Shown here piece by piece: positions 24,410-33,027 of a stretch of 64,000 nt of DNA. Every line of letters begins with the position of its first letter. The stretch's first letter is position 1. The notes under the pieces are model-generated. The model was not told the origin of the DNA. It made no database searches and saw only the letters and a program-made list of their open reading frames with translations. The position numbers and the translations under genes were made by a program. This stretch comes from Streptomyces sp. A2-16 (GTDB lineage: Bacteria > Actinomycetota > Actinomycetes > Streptomycetales > Streptomycetaceae): the NCBI RefSeq assembly GCF_018128905.1, contig NZ_CP063808.1:6200001-6264000 (forward strand). Direction: 5' to 3'.

Positions 24410-26218
24410 TGCGTCCCCGTGCGTGAGGTCCAGTCGGGCGTCCCGGCGGACGAGCTCCGCGTACCGCCCCTCCTGCCGCAGCAGTTCCTCGTGCGTACCC
24501 CGCTCGACCACATGCCCGGAGTCCAGGACCACGATCTGGTCGGCGCCGCGGACGGTGGACAGGCGGTGCGCGATGGTGAGCGTGGTGCGGTTGGCCGAGA
24601 GCGCGTCGATGGCCTCCTGCACGGCGTGTTCGGTGCGGGTGTCCAGCGCGCTGGTCGCCTCGTCCAGGATGAGGACGGGCGGGTCTCGCAAAATGGTCCG
24701 CGCGATGGCCAGCCGCTGCTTCTCACCGCCGGAGAACCGGTGGCCGCGCTCGCCCACGACCGTGTCGTACCCGTCCGGCAGCGAGGCGATGTGGTCGTGG
24801 ATCTGCGCCGCCCGCGCCGCCTGCTCGAGCTCCTCGTCGGTCGCGTCCGGCTTCGCGAAGCGCAGGTTGTCGGCGACCGAGGCGTGGAAGAGGTACGTCT
24901 CCTGCGAGACGACCCCGATGGCACGCGCGAGGGTGTCGAAGTCGAGGTCGCGGACGTCGACCCCGTCGAGGGTGACACGGCCGCCGGTCACGTCGTAGAG
25001 CCGCGGGACCAGGTAGCCGAGCGTGGACTTGCCGGCACCGGTCGGGCCGACGACCGCGAGACTGCTGCCCGCGGGGACGTCGATGTCGATGCCGTCGAGG
25101 ATGGGGCCGCCCTTGCCGTCGTACCGGAACTCGACGTCCTCGAGCCGGACCTCGCCCTTGACGCGGTCGAGATGGACCGGGTTCTCGCGCTCGGTGATGT
25201 CGATGGGCAGGTCGAGGTACTCGAAGATGCGCTGGAAGAGCGCGAGGGAGGTCTGGATCTGGACGCCGGTCGACAGCAGGCTCACGGCCGGGCGGAACAG
25301 GCCCTGCTGGAGCGAGACGAAGGCGACGATGGTGCCGATCGAGATGTCCGGACCGCCGGTCTGCAGGGCGATGCCCGCGGTCCAGTAGATGAAGGCCGGC
25401 ATCGCGGACATGACGATCCCGATGACGGCCATGCGCCAGCGGCCGGCCATGTTGGAGCGCACTTCGAGGTCGACCAGGCTCTCGGACTCGTCGGCGAAGG
25501 ACCTGGTCAGCGAGTCGGAGCGGCCCATGGTGCGGCCGAGCAGGATGCCGCTGACGGAGAGCGACTCGGTGACGGTCGCGGCCATCGCGGCCATCTGCTT
25601 CTGGCGCTGGGTGGTGATCTTCTTGCGTTCGTTGCCGACCCGGCGGCTGATCCACACGAACACCGGGAGCAGCAGCAGCGAGACGACGGTCAGGCGCCAG
25701 TCGAGGGCGATCATCGCGACGATCGTGGCGATGACGCTCGTCAGGTTGGAGACCAGGGAGGTGGCCGTCGAGGTGACGGTGGCCTGCATGCCGCCGATGT
25801 CGTTGGCGATGCGGGACTGCACCTCGCCGGTGCGGGTGCGGGTGAAGAAGGCGAGCGACATGCGCTGGAGGCGGCCGTAGACCGCGGTGCGCAGGTCGTG
25901 CATGACGCGCTGGCCGACCGTGGTGGAGATCAGGGTCTGCAGGACGCCGAAGATTCCGGTGAGGACGGCGCTGAGGATCATGCCCAGCGCGAGCAGGCTG
26001 AGCAGTCCGGTGCGGCCCTCGGGGATGGCCACGTCCAGCGTTTCCTTCAGCAGGAACGGGGTGGCGACGGTGACGAGGGAGGAGGCGCCGACCAGCAGGC
26101 CGACGACGGCGAGCCTGGCGCGGTAGGGCTTGAAGAGCCGGAGGATGCGGCGCACCTGACGGGGTTGGTCGGTCGAGGTGCCGGGGGCGGGGGTCCATTC
26201 GATGTGATCGCGGGGCAT
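24389..26218 (-). CDS. type I ABC exporter, fused permease and ATPase
   Basis: 609 residues from the ATG at 26218 (TAGGAG upstream). Six transmembrane helices in residues about 35-330 (ABC1 fold), nucleotide-binding domain about 365-600. All motifs are canonical: Walker A VVGPTGAGKSTLGYL, Q-loop VVSQETYLFHASV, signature RFSGGEKQRLAIARTI, Walker B VLILDEATSALD and switch His TIAHRLSTV. It should work as a homodimer exporting lipids or drugs. Divergent from a MarR-family gene with a palindromic operator in between, implying ligand-induced export. Confidence 0.93.
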   Translation of the reverse strand: MPRDHIEWTPAPGTSTDQPRQVRRILRLFKPYRARLAVVGLLVGASSLVTVATPFLLKETLDVAIPEGRTGLLSLLALGMILSAVLTGIFGVLQTLISTTVGQRVMHDLRTAVYGRLQRMSLAFFTRTRTGEVQSRIANDIGGMQATVTSTATSLVSNLTSVIATIVAMIALDWRLTVVSLLLLPVFVWISRRVGNERKKITTQRQKQMAAMAATVTESLSVSGILLGRTMGRSDSLTRSFADESESLVDLEVRSNMAGRWRMAVIGIVMSAMPAFIYWTAGIALQTGGPDISIGTIVAFVSLQQGLFRPAVSLLSTGVQIQTSLALFQRIFEYLDLPIDITERENPVHLDRVKGEVRLEDVEFRYDGKGGPILDGIDIDVPAGSSLAVVGPTGAGKSTLGYLVPRLYDVTGGRVTLDGVDVRDLDFDTLARAIGVVSQETYLFHASVADNLRFAKPDATDEELEQAARAAQIHDHIASLPDGYDTVVGERGHRFSGGEKQRLAIARTILRDPPVLILDEATSALDTRTEHAVQEAIDALSANRTTLTIAHRLSTVRGADQIVVLDSGHVVERGTHEELLRQEGRYAELVRRDARLDLTHGDAQLEPTS

Positions 26219-26263
26219 GGTCTCCTACGGAAGGTGAGGTGATGAGGATCAGCGGAGCCTAGC

Positions 26264-26288
26264 TCATTGTTACCTATGCTCACAATGA
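26264..26288. promoter_or_regulatory. palindromic MarR operator candidate
   Basis: TCATTGT (26264-26270) and ACAATGA (26282-26288) are perfect 7-bp arms around an 11-bp spacer, with extra partial symmetry inside. This AT-rich element sits in the 94-bp gap between the divergent exporter and MarR starts, where a MarR dimer would repress both promoters. Confidence 0.65.
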
Positions 26289-26312
26289 ACTGCATCCTGA
26301 TATTGTTCCCGC

Positions 26313-26750
26313 ATGACCACGCCCGATTCGGACAGCCTGCTCGCCGAGCAGCTGCTCAGGCTCACGCGCCGGGTGCACCGCATCCAGAAGCGCCAGTTGC
26401 ACGAGCGCGGTCTCGGCGTGACCCCCGCCCAGTCCCGGCTGCTGCGCACCCTCGCGCACTGGGAGGCGCCGCCTCGGATGGCCGATCTCGCGGAGCGTCT
26501 CGAGGTGGTGCCGCGCGCGGTGACGAGCCTGGTCGACGGCCTGGAGGCCGGCGGCAAGGTCCGGCGTGTGCCCGATCCCGCCAACCGGCGGGTGATCCGC
26601 ATCGAGCTCACCGAGGACGGCGTGAAGACGCTCCAGGAACTGCGGGACGTGCGCAGGGCCGCCGCGGAGGAGATCCTCGCCCCCCTGTCGGGCGAACAGC
26701 GTGAGGTGCTCGGCCTGCTGCTGGACACCTTGGCGGACGGACCGTGCTGA
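26313..26750 (+). CDS. MarR family transcriptional regulator
   Basis: 145 residues. Winged helix-turn-helix of the MarR type: RRVHRIQKRQLHERGLGVTP, the recognition helix MADLAERLEVVPRAVTSLVDGL, and the wing VRRVPDPANRRVIRIELT. There are no Cys residues, so redox sensing by thiols is unlikely. Divergent from the ABC exporter with a palindromic operator between them. It is expected to repress its own gene and the exporter until a toxic ligand binds. A long hairpin terminates the transcript directly at its stop. Confidence 0.9.
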   Translation: MTTPDSDSLLAEQLLRLTRRVHRIQKRQLHERGLGVTPAQSRLLRTLAHWEAPPRMADLAERLEVVPRAVTSLVDGLEAGGKVRRVPDPANRRVIRIELTEDGVKTLQELRDVRRAAAEEILAPLSGEQREVLGLLLDTLADGPC

Positions 26751-26797
26751 ACGGGGTGTGGCCACCACTTCGTCGAAGTGGTGGCCACACCCCGTTC
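26749..26797. terminator. 24-bp perfect inverted repeat, bidirectional terminator
   Basis: The arms 26749-26772 and 26774-26797 are perfectly complementary over 24 bp with a single-base centre; the outer sequence is GAACGGGGTGTGG and the inner CACTTCG. It starts within the MarR stop codon and ends 12 bp before the stop of the convergent symporter gene, so it can terminate both transcripts. Confidence 0.9.
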
Positions 26798-26808
26798 GGG
26801 GACCGGCG

Positions 26809-28272
26809 TCAGCCGACCTCGGACACCGGCTCCTTGGAGGACTTCGCCGCCGGTGCGGGTTCGTCCTCCTCGGCGGGCACGGTCTCGGTCTCGGCGGGCG
26901 CAGTCCCGGTCTCGGTCTCTGGGGACACGGTCCCGGTCTCGGTCTCTACGGACACGGCCTCGGTCTCGGTCTCGGCGGGCGCGGTCTCGCCGCCCAGGAC
27001 CCTCTTCGCCCGGTCGAGGTCCAGCGCCCCCTCCCAGCGGGAGACCGCGAAGACGGCGACACAGTTGCCGAGCAGGTTCGTCACGACACGCATCGAGTCC
27101 ATGATGCGGTCCACGCCGAGGAGCAGGGCGACGGCGCCGGCGGGGATGGCGCCCAGCGAGGACGCCGTGGCGGACAGGGCGAGGAAGGCCGAGCCGGGGA
27201 TGCCCGCCATGCCCTTGCTGGTCAGCATGAGCACCAGGACCACGGTGATCTGCTGGCCGAGGCTCAGGTCGACGCCCACCGCCTGGGCGATGAACAGCGT
27301 GCCGATGGAGAGGTAGAGCGAGGCACCGTCGAGGTTGAAGGAGTAGCCGGTCGGCAGCACCAGGCCGACCGCGTCGTCGCGGGCACCGGCCTTGCGCAGC
27401 TTCTGCATCACGCGCGGCATGACGGACTCGGTGGACGCGGTGCCGAGCGCGAGGAGCATCTCCTCGCGGATGTAGCGCAGGAACTTCCAGAGGCTGAGCC
27501 CGGTGAGCGCCTTGAGCGCGACGGCAAGCAGCACGATGAACAGCGCGGCAGCCGCGTAGCACAGGACGATCAGCTTGGCGTAGGTCTCGATGACACCGAG
27601 GCCGTACTGACCGATCAGGACGGCCATCGCACCGAAGACCGCGATCGGCGCGAGTCGCATCACGAAGCCGACGATCGCGAAGATGATCTCCTGGGCCTGC
27701 TCGATGGCGGGCAGCACCTGCGGGACCTTGGTGTGGCCGAGGTGCAGCAGCGCGGCACCCACCAGACAGGCCAGGATGAGCACCTGGAGCAGGGAGTTCT
27801 CGGCGAAGGCGCCGATGAAACTGGTGGGCAGCGCGTTGACGATGAACTCGGTCGTCGAGGGCAGGTGCCCGCCGCCCGTCTTGGCATCGACGGCGGCACT
27901 GTTGAGCGTGGCCGGGTCGACGTGCATCCCCGAGCCCGGCTGGACGACGTTGGCGGCGAGCAGGCCGATGATCAGCGCGAGCGTGCTCGCCACCTCGAAC
28001 CAGATCAGCGCCTTGAGACCGATCCGGCCGAACGCCTTGAGGTCACCGGCCTTGGCGATGCCGACGACGACCACGCAGAACACGAGCGGCGAGATGATCG
28101 TCTTGATGAGCCGGGTGAAGCCGTCGCCGAGCGGCTGGAGGTCCGAGGCGAAGCCGGGCCACAGCTTCCCGACGAGGATGCCGAGGACCAGCGCCACGGC
28201 GACCTGGGCGAAGAGAGAGGTACGCAGTATGCGTGCGACGCGTCGCGGCAGGGACGGGACGGACGGCGGCAC
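26809..28272 (-). CDS. dicarboxylate/amino acid:cation symporter (DAACS, DctA-like)
   Basis: 487 residues from the GTG at 28272, which has AAGGAG five bases upstream. Eight or so membrane helices plus re-entrant loops of the glutamate-transporter fold. Key motifs are the serine-rich LALGTASTESVMPRVM, then VLPTGYSFNLDGASLYLS and the substrate-site region GMAGIPGSAFLALSAT. It imports C4-dicarboxylates or acidic amino acids with protons or sodium. Odd feature: a C-terminal tail of about 60 residues made of degenerate Thr-Glu repeats (PAETETEAVSVETETG and similar), encoded by GGTCTC-type repeats at 26880-26990. Confidence 0.9.
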   Translation of the reverse strand: MPPSVPSLPRRVARILRTSLFAQVAVALVLGILVGKLWPGFASDLQPLGDGFTRLIKTIISPLVFCVVVVGIAKAGDLKAFGRIGLKALIWFEVASTLALIIGLLAANVVQPGSGMHVDPATLNSAAVDAKTGGGHLPSTTEFIVNALPTSFIGAFAENSLLQVLILACLVGAALLHLGHTKVPQVLPAIEQAQEIIFAIVGFVMRLAPIAVFGAMAVLIGQYGLGVIETYAKLIVLCYAAAALFIVLLAVALKALTGLSLWKFLRYIREEMLLALGTASTESVMPRVMQKLRKAGARDDAVGLVLPTGYSFNLDGASLYLSIGTLFIAQAVGVDLSLGQQITVVLVLMLTSKGMAGIPGSAFLALSATASSLGAIPAGAVALLLGVDRIMDSMRVVTNLLGNCVAVFAVSRWEGALDLDRAKRVLGGETAPAETETEAVSVETETGTVSPETETGTAPAETETVPAEEDEPAPAAKSSKEPVSEVG

Positions 28273-28298
28273 GGGCACTCCTTGAGGGACGGGGACAC

Positions 28299-28323
28299 GC
28301 AGAAGCCCGGGGAATACTTCTGC
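28299..28323. promoter_or_regulatory. inverted repeat upstream of the symporter gene
   Basis: GCAGAAG (28299-28305) and CTTCTGC (28317-28323), perfect 7-bp arms with an 11-bp spacer, 27 bp before the symporter start. It could be an operator or a 5' UTR hairpin. No local regulator gene is evident. Confidence 0.35.
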
Positions 28324-28440
28324 GATACGGAAAGCGGCTTCCGTGGCGATCACTCTGGAGGGGCCTTTGATCACGCGCGCAACCGTCGCGTTTCGGCCGT
28401 GTAAATCACGCTGCCTGTGACTCACCGCACACAACTCGCC

Positions 28441-30075
28441 TCAGCAGCCTCTGCGTTCTTCGGTCAGCACCCCCTGCACGGTGGTGAGGGTGCGGTCGTA
28501 GCAGCCGCCCGAACCGCGGATCCGGTAGCGCTCGCTCGTCGTGCCGACCGCGTGCCGCTGGTCGCGCGGGACGTTGATCGTGTACGTGGCGTCGCCCGCG
28601 TAGGTGTCGTCGAGCCGGTACCACGCCGTACGGTGGCCCGCCCGGGCCTGCGTGACCTCGGCGCGGTCACCGAGGGTCAGCGCGGTGCGCAGCCGGTCCC
28701 CCGCCCCGACGGTCGTCGTGCCGTCCATCGTGTACGTCCGGTGGGTGCGGGTGGTCCGAGCCGGGCCGCGGCCGTCGACGGTCACCGACTCGTCGTCCGT
28801 CCAGGTCGCCGTGAGCGCGTCGGGGTTCTCGCCGTCGGCCCAGCGGTGGGTGGAGGTGTTCACGAGCGAGCGGCGGACGGTGGTCGTGACACGGCCGTGC
28901 GAGGTGTCTACGTATCCGGCCACGGTGAGCCGGTGGGCACCCTCGGTGTTCACGCGATGCTCCGAACCGGGCGTGTACGTCGAGCTGTTGGCGAGGTCGC
29001 CGCCGGCGCTCGAGAGGAGCTTCCCGGTGACGTGCGCGCGCTCGGCGTCCTGCCACACGAGGACGTTCACGGGGGTGCTCCAGCCCGACTGCCCTTCGGG
29101 GACGCCGACGACTGCGACCTCCACGCGGTGCGGACGCCCGTCGTTGAGGATCCCGGCGAAGGGGGTCAGGTCGTATTCGATCGGCTTGACGTCGAAGGCA
29201 CGGGGGCCCGGGACGACGTACCAGAGGAAGGGATTGGACCAGCCACCGGTCCACACGGTCGGGAACGGGGCCGCGATGCCGGCGAGTCGGCCGTCCACCC
29301 TGATCTGCACCTCCCGATAGGGGCCGCCGTCGGCGCGGCAGGAGTACGGCGCGTTCGACGGCACCGCCAGATACCAGTACTCCTCGCAGCCGCCGCCCGA
29401 GCCGGTGGCGTACACCTCGGCCACGATCCGCTCGCTGTTGCGCGGGGTGGTGAGGGTGTCCTCGTCGAGCGTCAGCACCCGATCCGGCGCCGAGGCCGGG
29501 CGCCCTTGGTGGAAGGTGAGCGTGACCTTCACGTCGATGATCCCGGTGTACGTGTCGTCGACGACGTTCCCGATGAGCATCTCGACGTCGTGGCGGGCAC
29601 GGAAGGTGTCGCTGTAGCGCGTGACGTCCTTCTCGACGGACCACTCGATGCCGTCGGGCGAGGGCTGCGGAGTGGACGTACGGAAGATCTCGACCCCGCC
29701 GACGTGCAGATACCCGAGCCGGTCGAACTGCCGCCCCTTGACCTTGCCGTCCATGCGCAGCACGACCTTGCTCCAACGGTCGCCGCAGCCCTCGGGCGGG
29801 CTGTAGGTGCCGGTGTACGGCGTGAAGTCGCGGAACCGCGCTTCCGCGAGGGTGACCTGGCAGGACCTGCCCTGAGGTTTGGTCACGGGCGGGGCCGCGG
29901 TGACGGGGTCGTGCCAGTCGGTGCCGAACTCGGCCGGGGGGTCGGCGAGTCGGGCCCGGGTGGATGGGGCGTCCGGGGGTGGAGCGACTGCGGGCCGGGC
30001 GGGTGTCGCGCCGAGCAGCGTGCTCGCCAGGAGGGTCGCTCCCGCGAGCATGGACATGACGATCCGTCTCTTCAT
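28441..30075 (-). CDS. secreted peptide-N4-asparagine amidase A-like protein (PNGase A family)
   Basis: 544 residues. Signal peptide (MKRRIVMSMLAGATLLAST, cleavage near ATPARPA). The body matches the PNGase A domain: CGDRWSKVVLRMDGKVKGRQFDR, GYLHVGGVEIFRTSTPQP, then VEKDVTRYSD and the second beta domain EVQIRVDGRLAG with FLWYVVPGP. Plant PNGase A removes N-linked glycans from glycopeptides. In a soil actinomycete this would be an extracellular enzyme for glycoprotein use. Normal length, with paired Cys residues. Monocistronic in appearance. Confidence 0.85.
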   Translation of the reverse strand: MKRRIVMSMLAGATLLASTLLGATPARPAVAPPPDAPSTRARLADPPAEFGTDWHDPVTAAPPVTKPQGRSCQVTLAEARFRDFTPYTGTYSPPEGCGDRWSKVVLRMDGKVKGRQFDRLGYLHVGGVEIFRTSTPQPSPDGIEWSVEKDVTRYSDTFRARHDVEMLIGNVVDDTYTGIIDVKVTLTFHQGRPASAPDRVLTLDEDTLTTPRNSERIVAEVYATGSGGGCEEYWYLAVPSNAPYSCRADGGPYREVQIRVDGRLAGIAAPFPTVWTGGWSNPFLWYVVPGPRAFDVKPIEYDLTPFAGILNDGRPHRVEVAVVGVPEGQSGWSTPVNVLVWQDAERAHVTGKLLSSAGGDLANSSTYTPGSEHRVNTEGAHRLTVAGYVDTSHGRVTTTVRRSLVNTSTHRWADGENPDALTATWTDDESVTVDGRGPARTTRTHRTYTMDGTTTVGAGDRLRTALTLGDRAEVTQARAGHRTAWYRLDDTYAGDATYTINVPRDQRHAVGTTSERYRIRGSGGCYDRTLTTVQGVLTEERRGC

Positions 30076-30131
30076 GGCCGTGTTCTACGGCGAGTCGGGC
30101 ATCCCGCGCAATGACGCCTCCCGCGGCGGAC

Positions 30132-30866
30132 TCAGGCGCTCAGCTCTGCCCGGTCCCCCATCACCACCACCGGACGCAGGGCCGGATCGAGCGTGCGCAG
30201 CAGATACCGCATCGCCGACCTGGACACGCTCACACAGGCCGACGTACCGCCGCCGTGGTCCAAGTGCAGCCAGATCCCGCCACCTTTGGAGTAACCCTCG
30301 GGCCGGGCCTGGTTGTTCGGCGGAGTGCCCTCGACACGGTTGTAGTCGATGGCGATGACGTAGTCGAAGTCGTGCCAGTGGGACCTGGGCCACCAGCGCG
30401 GGGCCGCGATGGCGGCGGACCGGGTGTACGGCAGCGCGGCTCCGGGGTCCGGGAGCGCGCCGCCCGCGTCGCTGAGGGTGAACACGCCGACGGGGCTGCG
30501 CTTGTCGCCCTCGTGGTGGTCGGTGGTCCAGCCCTTCTTACCGTTGTGCGCGGGCCAGCCGCGGACACGGTCCCAACCGGAACCGCGTTTCACGTAGAGC
30601 ACGGCGACGGCCTCCGCGGAGTCCCTGCCCTCGCCGTAGACCGCGAGGACCTGCCGGGAGTCGGCGGGGATGCGGCGCTGGAGACGGTCGCCGACGTCGG
30701 GAACGCCGGTCGGCCGGGCCGCGGGTCTGTCGGCGGACCCGGTGCGGGTGTCGCGCGTGTGCGCCGAGTCCGGGCCCGGGCCGCCGCCACAGCCTGCCAG
30801 GGGGATCAGCAGTGCTCCCAGGACCGTCGCCGTCACTGTCATCCGCCGTGCGCCCGCGCCTCGCAT
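30132..30866 (-). CDS. L,D-transpeptidase (YkuD-like) lipoprotein
   Basis: About 244 residues from the ATG at 30866; the start is unsure because four ATGs lie 5 bp apart (see the repeat entry) and a further ATG is at 30842. Lipoprotein signal (VLGALLIPLAGC). The C-terminal domain has the YkuD-like active-site motif GGGTSACVSVSRSAM, with Cys as nucleophile and an upstream IWLHLDHGG. Also present is GDKRSPVGVFTLSDA, typical of the fold's N-terminal strand region. Such enzymes make 3-3 peptidoglycan crosslinks or carboxypeptidase cuts outside the membrane. It lacks an LysM or Ig domain. Confidence 0.8.
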   Translation of the reverse strand: MRGAGARRMTVTATVLGALLIPLAGCGGGPGPDSAHTRDTRTGSADRPAARPTGVPDVGDRLQRRIPADSRQVLAVYGEGRDSAEAVAVLYVKRGSGWDRVRGWPAHNGKKGWTTDHHEGDKRSPVGVFTLSDAGGALPDPGAALPYTRSAAIAAPRWWPRSHWHDFDYVIAIDYNRVEGTPPNNQARPEGYSKGGGIWLHLDHGGGTSACVSVSRSAMRYLLRTLDPALRPVVVMGDRAELSA

Positions 30867-30887
30867 CGCATCGCATCGCATCGCTCC
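30862..30887 (-). repeat. 5-bp tandem repeat giving four ATG codons at a gene start
   Basis: On the minus strand GATGC repeats so that ATG codons begin at 30881, 30876, 30871 and 30866, just after GGAG (30887-30884). Only 30881 and 30866 are in the reading frame of the L,D-transpeptidase lipoprotein. Gain or loss of a unit would change which ATG is in frame at the best spacing. Confidence 0.7.
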
Positions 30888-30906
30888 ATGGTCGCACCAG
30901 GATCCG

Positions 30907-30976
30907 GGGGCCGCCGGTTCGGCGGGCGCAGCCGGAACTGCGGGGCCGCCGGTTCGGCGGGCGCAGCCGGAACTGT
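30907..30976. repeat. 35-bp tandem duplication upstream of the ABC exporter pair
   Basis: Units 30907-30941 and 30942-30976 are identical except for the last base. Each contains GCCGCCGGTTCGGCGGGC, an internal hairpin with CCGCCG and CGGCGG arms around GTT. The duplication lies between the divergent lipoprotein and exporter genes. Confidence 0.85.
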
Positions 30977-31098
30977 GCGGCGCGGCGGAAAACCTGTTGC
31001 CTGCGACCACGCTCTGCCGCGAACCTTTCACGGTTTGCAGCCGCCGTGCGCGGCTCCCTCCCACCCCCCTGACACGAGCCACTGGGACGTCACCCGTC

Positions 31099-33027
31099 AT
31101 GCAGATCCAAGACCTTCCGTATCCCGACCCGGGAGTGCCGGACGCCCGCTCGGGCCCCCGGTTCCTGTGGTGGCTCTTCAGGAACCAGCTGGGCGGACAG
31201 CTCAAGTCACTGGCCTGGGGACTGCTGCACTTCCTGTCCATCTCCGCGCTGCCCCTGTGCGTCGGCGTGGCCGTCCAGGCGGTCGTCGACCACTCCGGCC
31301 GCCGACTCGCCCTCGCGGGCGGCCTGCTGGCGCTGTGCTGCTTCGGCAGCGCGCTCGGCGACACCTTCCTGCACCGCACCGCCGTCACCAACTGGATCAC
31401 GGCCGCCGCGCGCGTCCAGCAGCTGCTGGCACACAAGGCCGCGAACCTGGGCTCGGCGCTGACCCGGCGGGTCGCGGCCGGCGAGGTCGTGGCCGTCTCC
31501 ACGGGTGACGTCGAGAAGATCGGCTGGTTCGTGGAGGCCTGGTCGCGGTTCACCGCGGCGGCCGTCACCATCGTGGTCGTCTGTGCCGGACTGGTCGTCT
31601 ACCAGCCCTCGTTGGGCGCGGTGGTCGCCGTGGGCCTGCCGGTCGTGGCCCTCGCGGCGCTGCCGCTGCTGCCGCGCGCGACCAGGCGCGCCGACTTCCA
31701 GCGCGAGAAGGCCGGCCGCGCCACCGAGCTGGCCTCCGACACCGTCGCCGGTCTGCGGGTGCTGCGCGGCATCGGCGGCGAGGAGCTCTTCCTCGACCGC
31801 TACCGCAGGGCGTCCCAAGAGGTGCGCCACGCGGCCGTGCGCAGCGCCCGGATGTGGTCCCTGATCGCCGCGATCCAGGTACTGCTGCCAGGGCTGCTGC
31901 TGATCGCCATCGTCTGGTACGGCGTCCACCTGGCCGAGCAGGGCCGCGTCGAGATCGGCGAACTGGTCGCCGTCTACAGCTCGGTCATGATCCTCACCTA
32001 TCCGCTGCGGCACTTCGAGGAGATCGCCATGGCGTACTCCTTCTCCCGCCCCTCGGCCACGCGGGCCGCCCGGGTGCTGTCACTGGAACGCGCCACGTCC
32101 GCGGAGGGGGTCCGGGGCGAGGGCTCGGAGGGTTCGCAGGACGGGGGCGGTTCGCGGGGCAGTGGCGGGGAGGGTCTGCCGAACGGGGATCTGTACGACC
32201 CCGCCACCGGTCTGCTCGCTCCCTCCGGCCGTCTGACCGCCGTGGTGTGCGGCGACCCGGACGCGGCGGGGCTGCTGGCCGAGCGCCTCGGCGGGCACCC
32301 CTCCGAGACCGGCACGTCGGTGCTGCTGGACGGGGTGCCGCTGGACGAGCTGCCGCTCGACTCGGCGCGCACGGCCGTCCTCGTCCAGGACAAGGACCCG
32401 GTGCTGCTCTCCGGGACCCTGCGCGACCTGCTCGACGTGCCCGCCTCGGGTGACGTCGGGGCCGAGGAGGCGCTCACGGCCGCGCAGTGCGCGGATGTCC
32501 TAGCCGCCCTGGTCCAGGGGTCCCTGGGCGCCGAGGACCCGATGGACGCGCGCATCACCGAGCGCGGGCGGTCCCTGTCCGGCGGCCAGCGCCAGCGGCT
32601 CGCCCTGGCCCGGTCCCTGTACACCGACCCGCAGGTGCTCGTCCTGGACGAGCCGACCTCCGCCGTCGACTCGCACACCGAGGCACGGATCGCGGAGGCG
32701 TTGCGGGACCTGCGGGCCGGGCGCACGACCGTGGTGTTCACCTCCTCGCCGCTGCTGCTCGACCACGCCGACCGCGTGGTGCTCGTGCACGAGGGCGAGG
32801 TCAGGGCGGTCGGCGTGCACCGCGAACTGGTGCGCAAGGAACCGCGGTACCGGGCGGTCGTCACCCGCGAGACGGACGAAGAGGCCGCCCTCGACGACCG
32901 ACCGAACGAGCACGACGTACGGAACGAGCACGACGTACGGAACCAACGCGACGCACTGCACACACACGACGCACTGCACGCACAGGATGTCCTGCACGAA
33001 CTGGAAGAGATCGAGGAGACGGCATGA
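31099..33027 (+). CDS. ABC exporter half-transporter A (degenerate nucleotide site)
   Basis: 642 residues from the ATG at 31099; the upstream extension of the frame is not coding. Six transmembrane helices in about 30-300. The nucleotide-binding domain (about 370-605) has an intact signature RSLSGGQRQRLALARSL and Walker B VLVLDEPTSAVDS. Its Walker A is lost (TAVVCGDPDAAGLLAERLGG, no Gly-Lys-Ser/Thr) and the switch His is replaced by Ser (VFTSSPLLLDHAD). It must therefore pair with the next gene product. Short repeats occur in the C-terminal tail (NEHDVRNEHDVRN, then ALHTHDALHAQD). Stop overlaps the partner's ATG. Confidence 0.92.
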   Translation: MQIQDLPYPDPGVPDARSGPRFLWWLFRNQLGGQLKSLAWGLLHFLSISALPLCVGVAVQAVVDHSGRRLALAGGLLALCCFGSALGDTFLHRTAVTNWITAAARVQQLLAHKAANLGSALTRRVAAGEVVAVSTGDVEKIGWFVEAWSRFTAAAVTIVVVCAGLVVYQPSLGAVVAVGLPVVALAALPLLPRATRRADFQREKAGRATELASDTVAGLRVLRGIGGEELFLDRYRRASQEVRHAAVRSARMWSLIAAIQVLLPGLLLIAIVWYGVHLAEQGRVEIGELVAVYSSVMILTYPLRHFEEIAMAYSFSRPSATRAARVLSLERATSAEGVRGEGSEGSQDGGGSRGSGGEGLPNGDLYDPATGLLAPSGRLTAVVCGDPDAAGLLAERLGGHPSETGTSVLLDGVPLDELPLDSARTAVLVQDKDPVLLSGTLRDLLDVPASGDVGAEEALTAAQCADVLAALVQGSLGAEDPMDARITERGRSLSGGQRQRLALARSLYTDPQVLVLDEPTSAVDSHTEARIAEALRDLRAGRTTVVFTSSPLLLDHADRVVLVHEGEVRAVGVHRELVRKEPRYRAVVTRETDEEAALDDRPNEHDVRNEHDVRNQRDALHTHDALHAQDVLHELEEIEETA

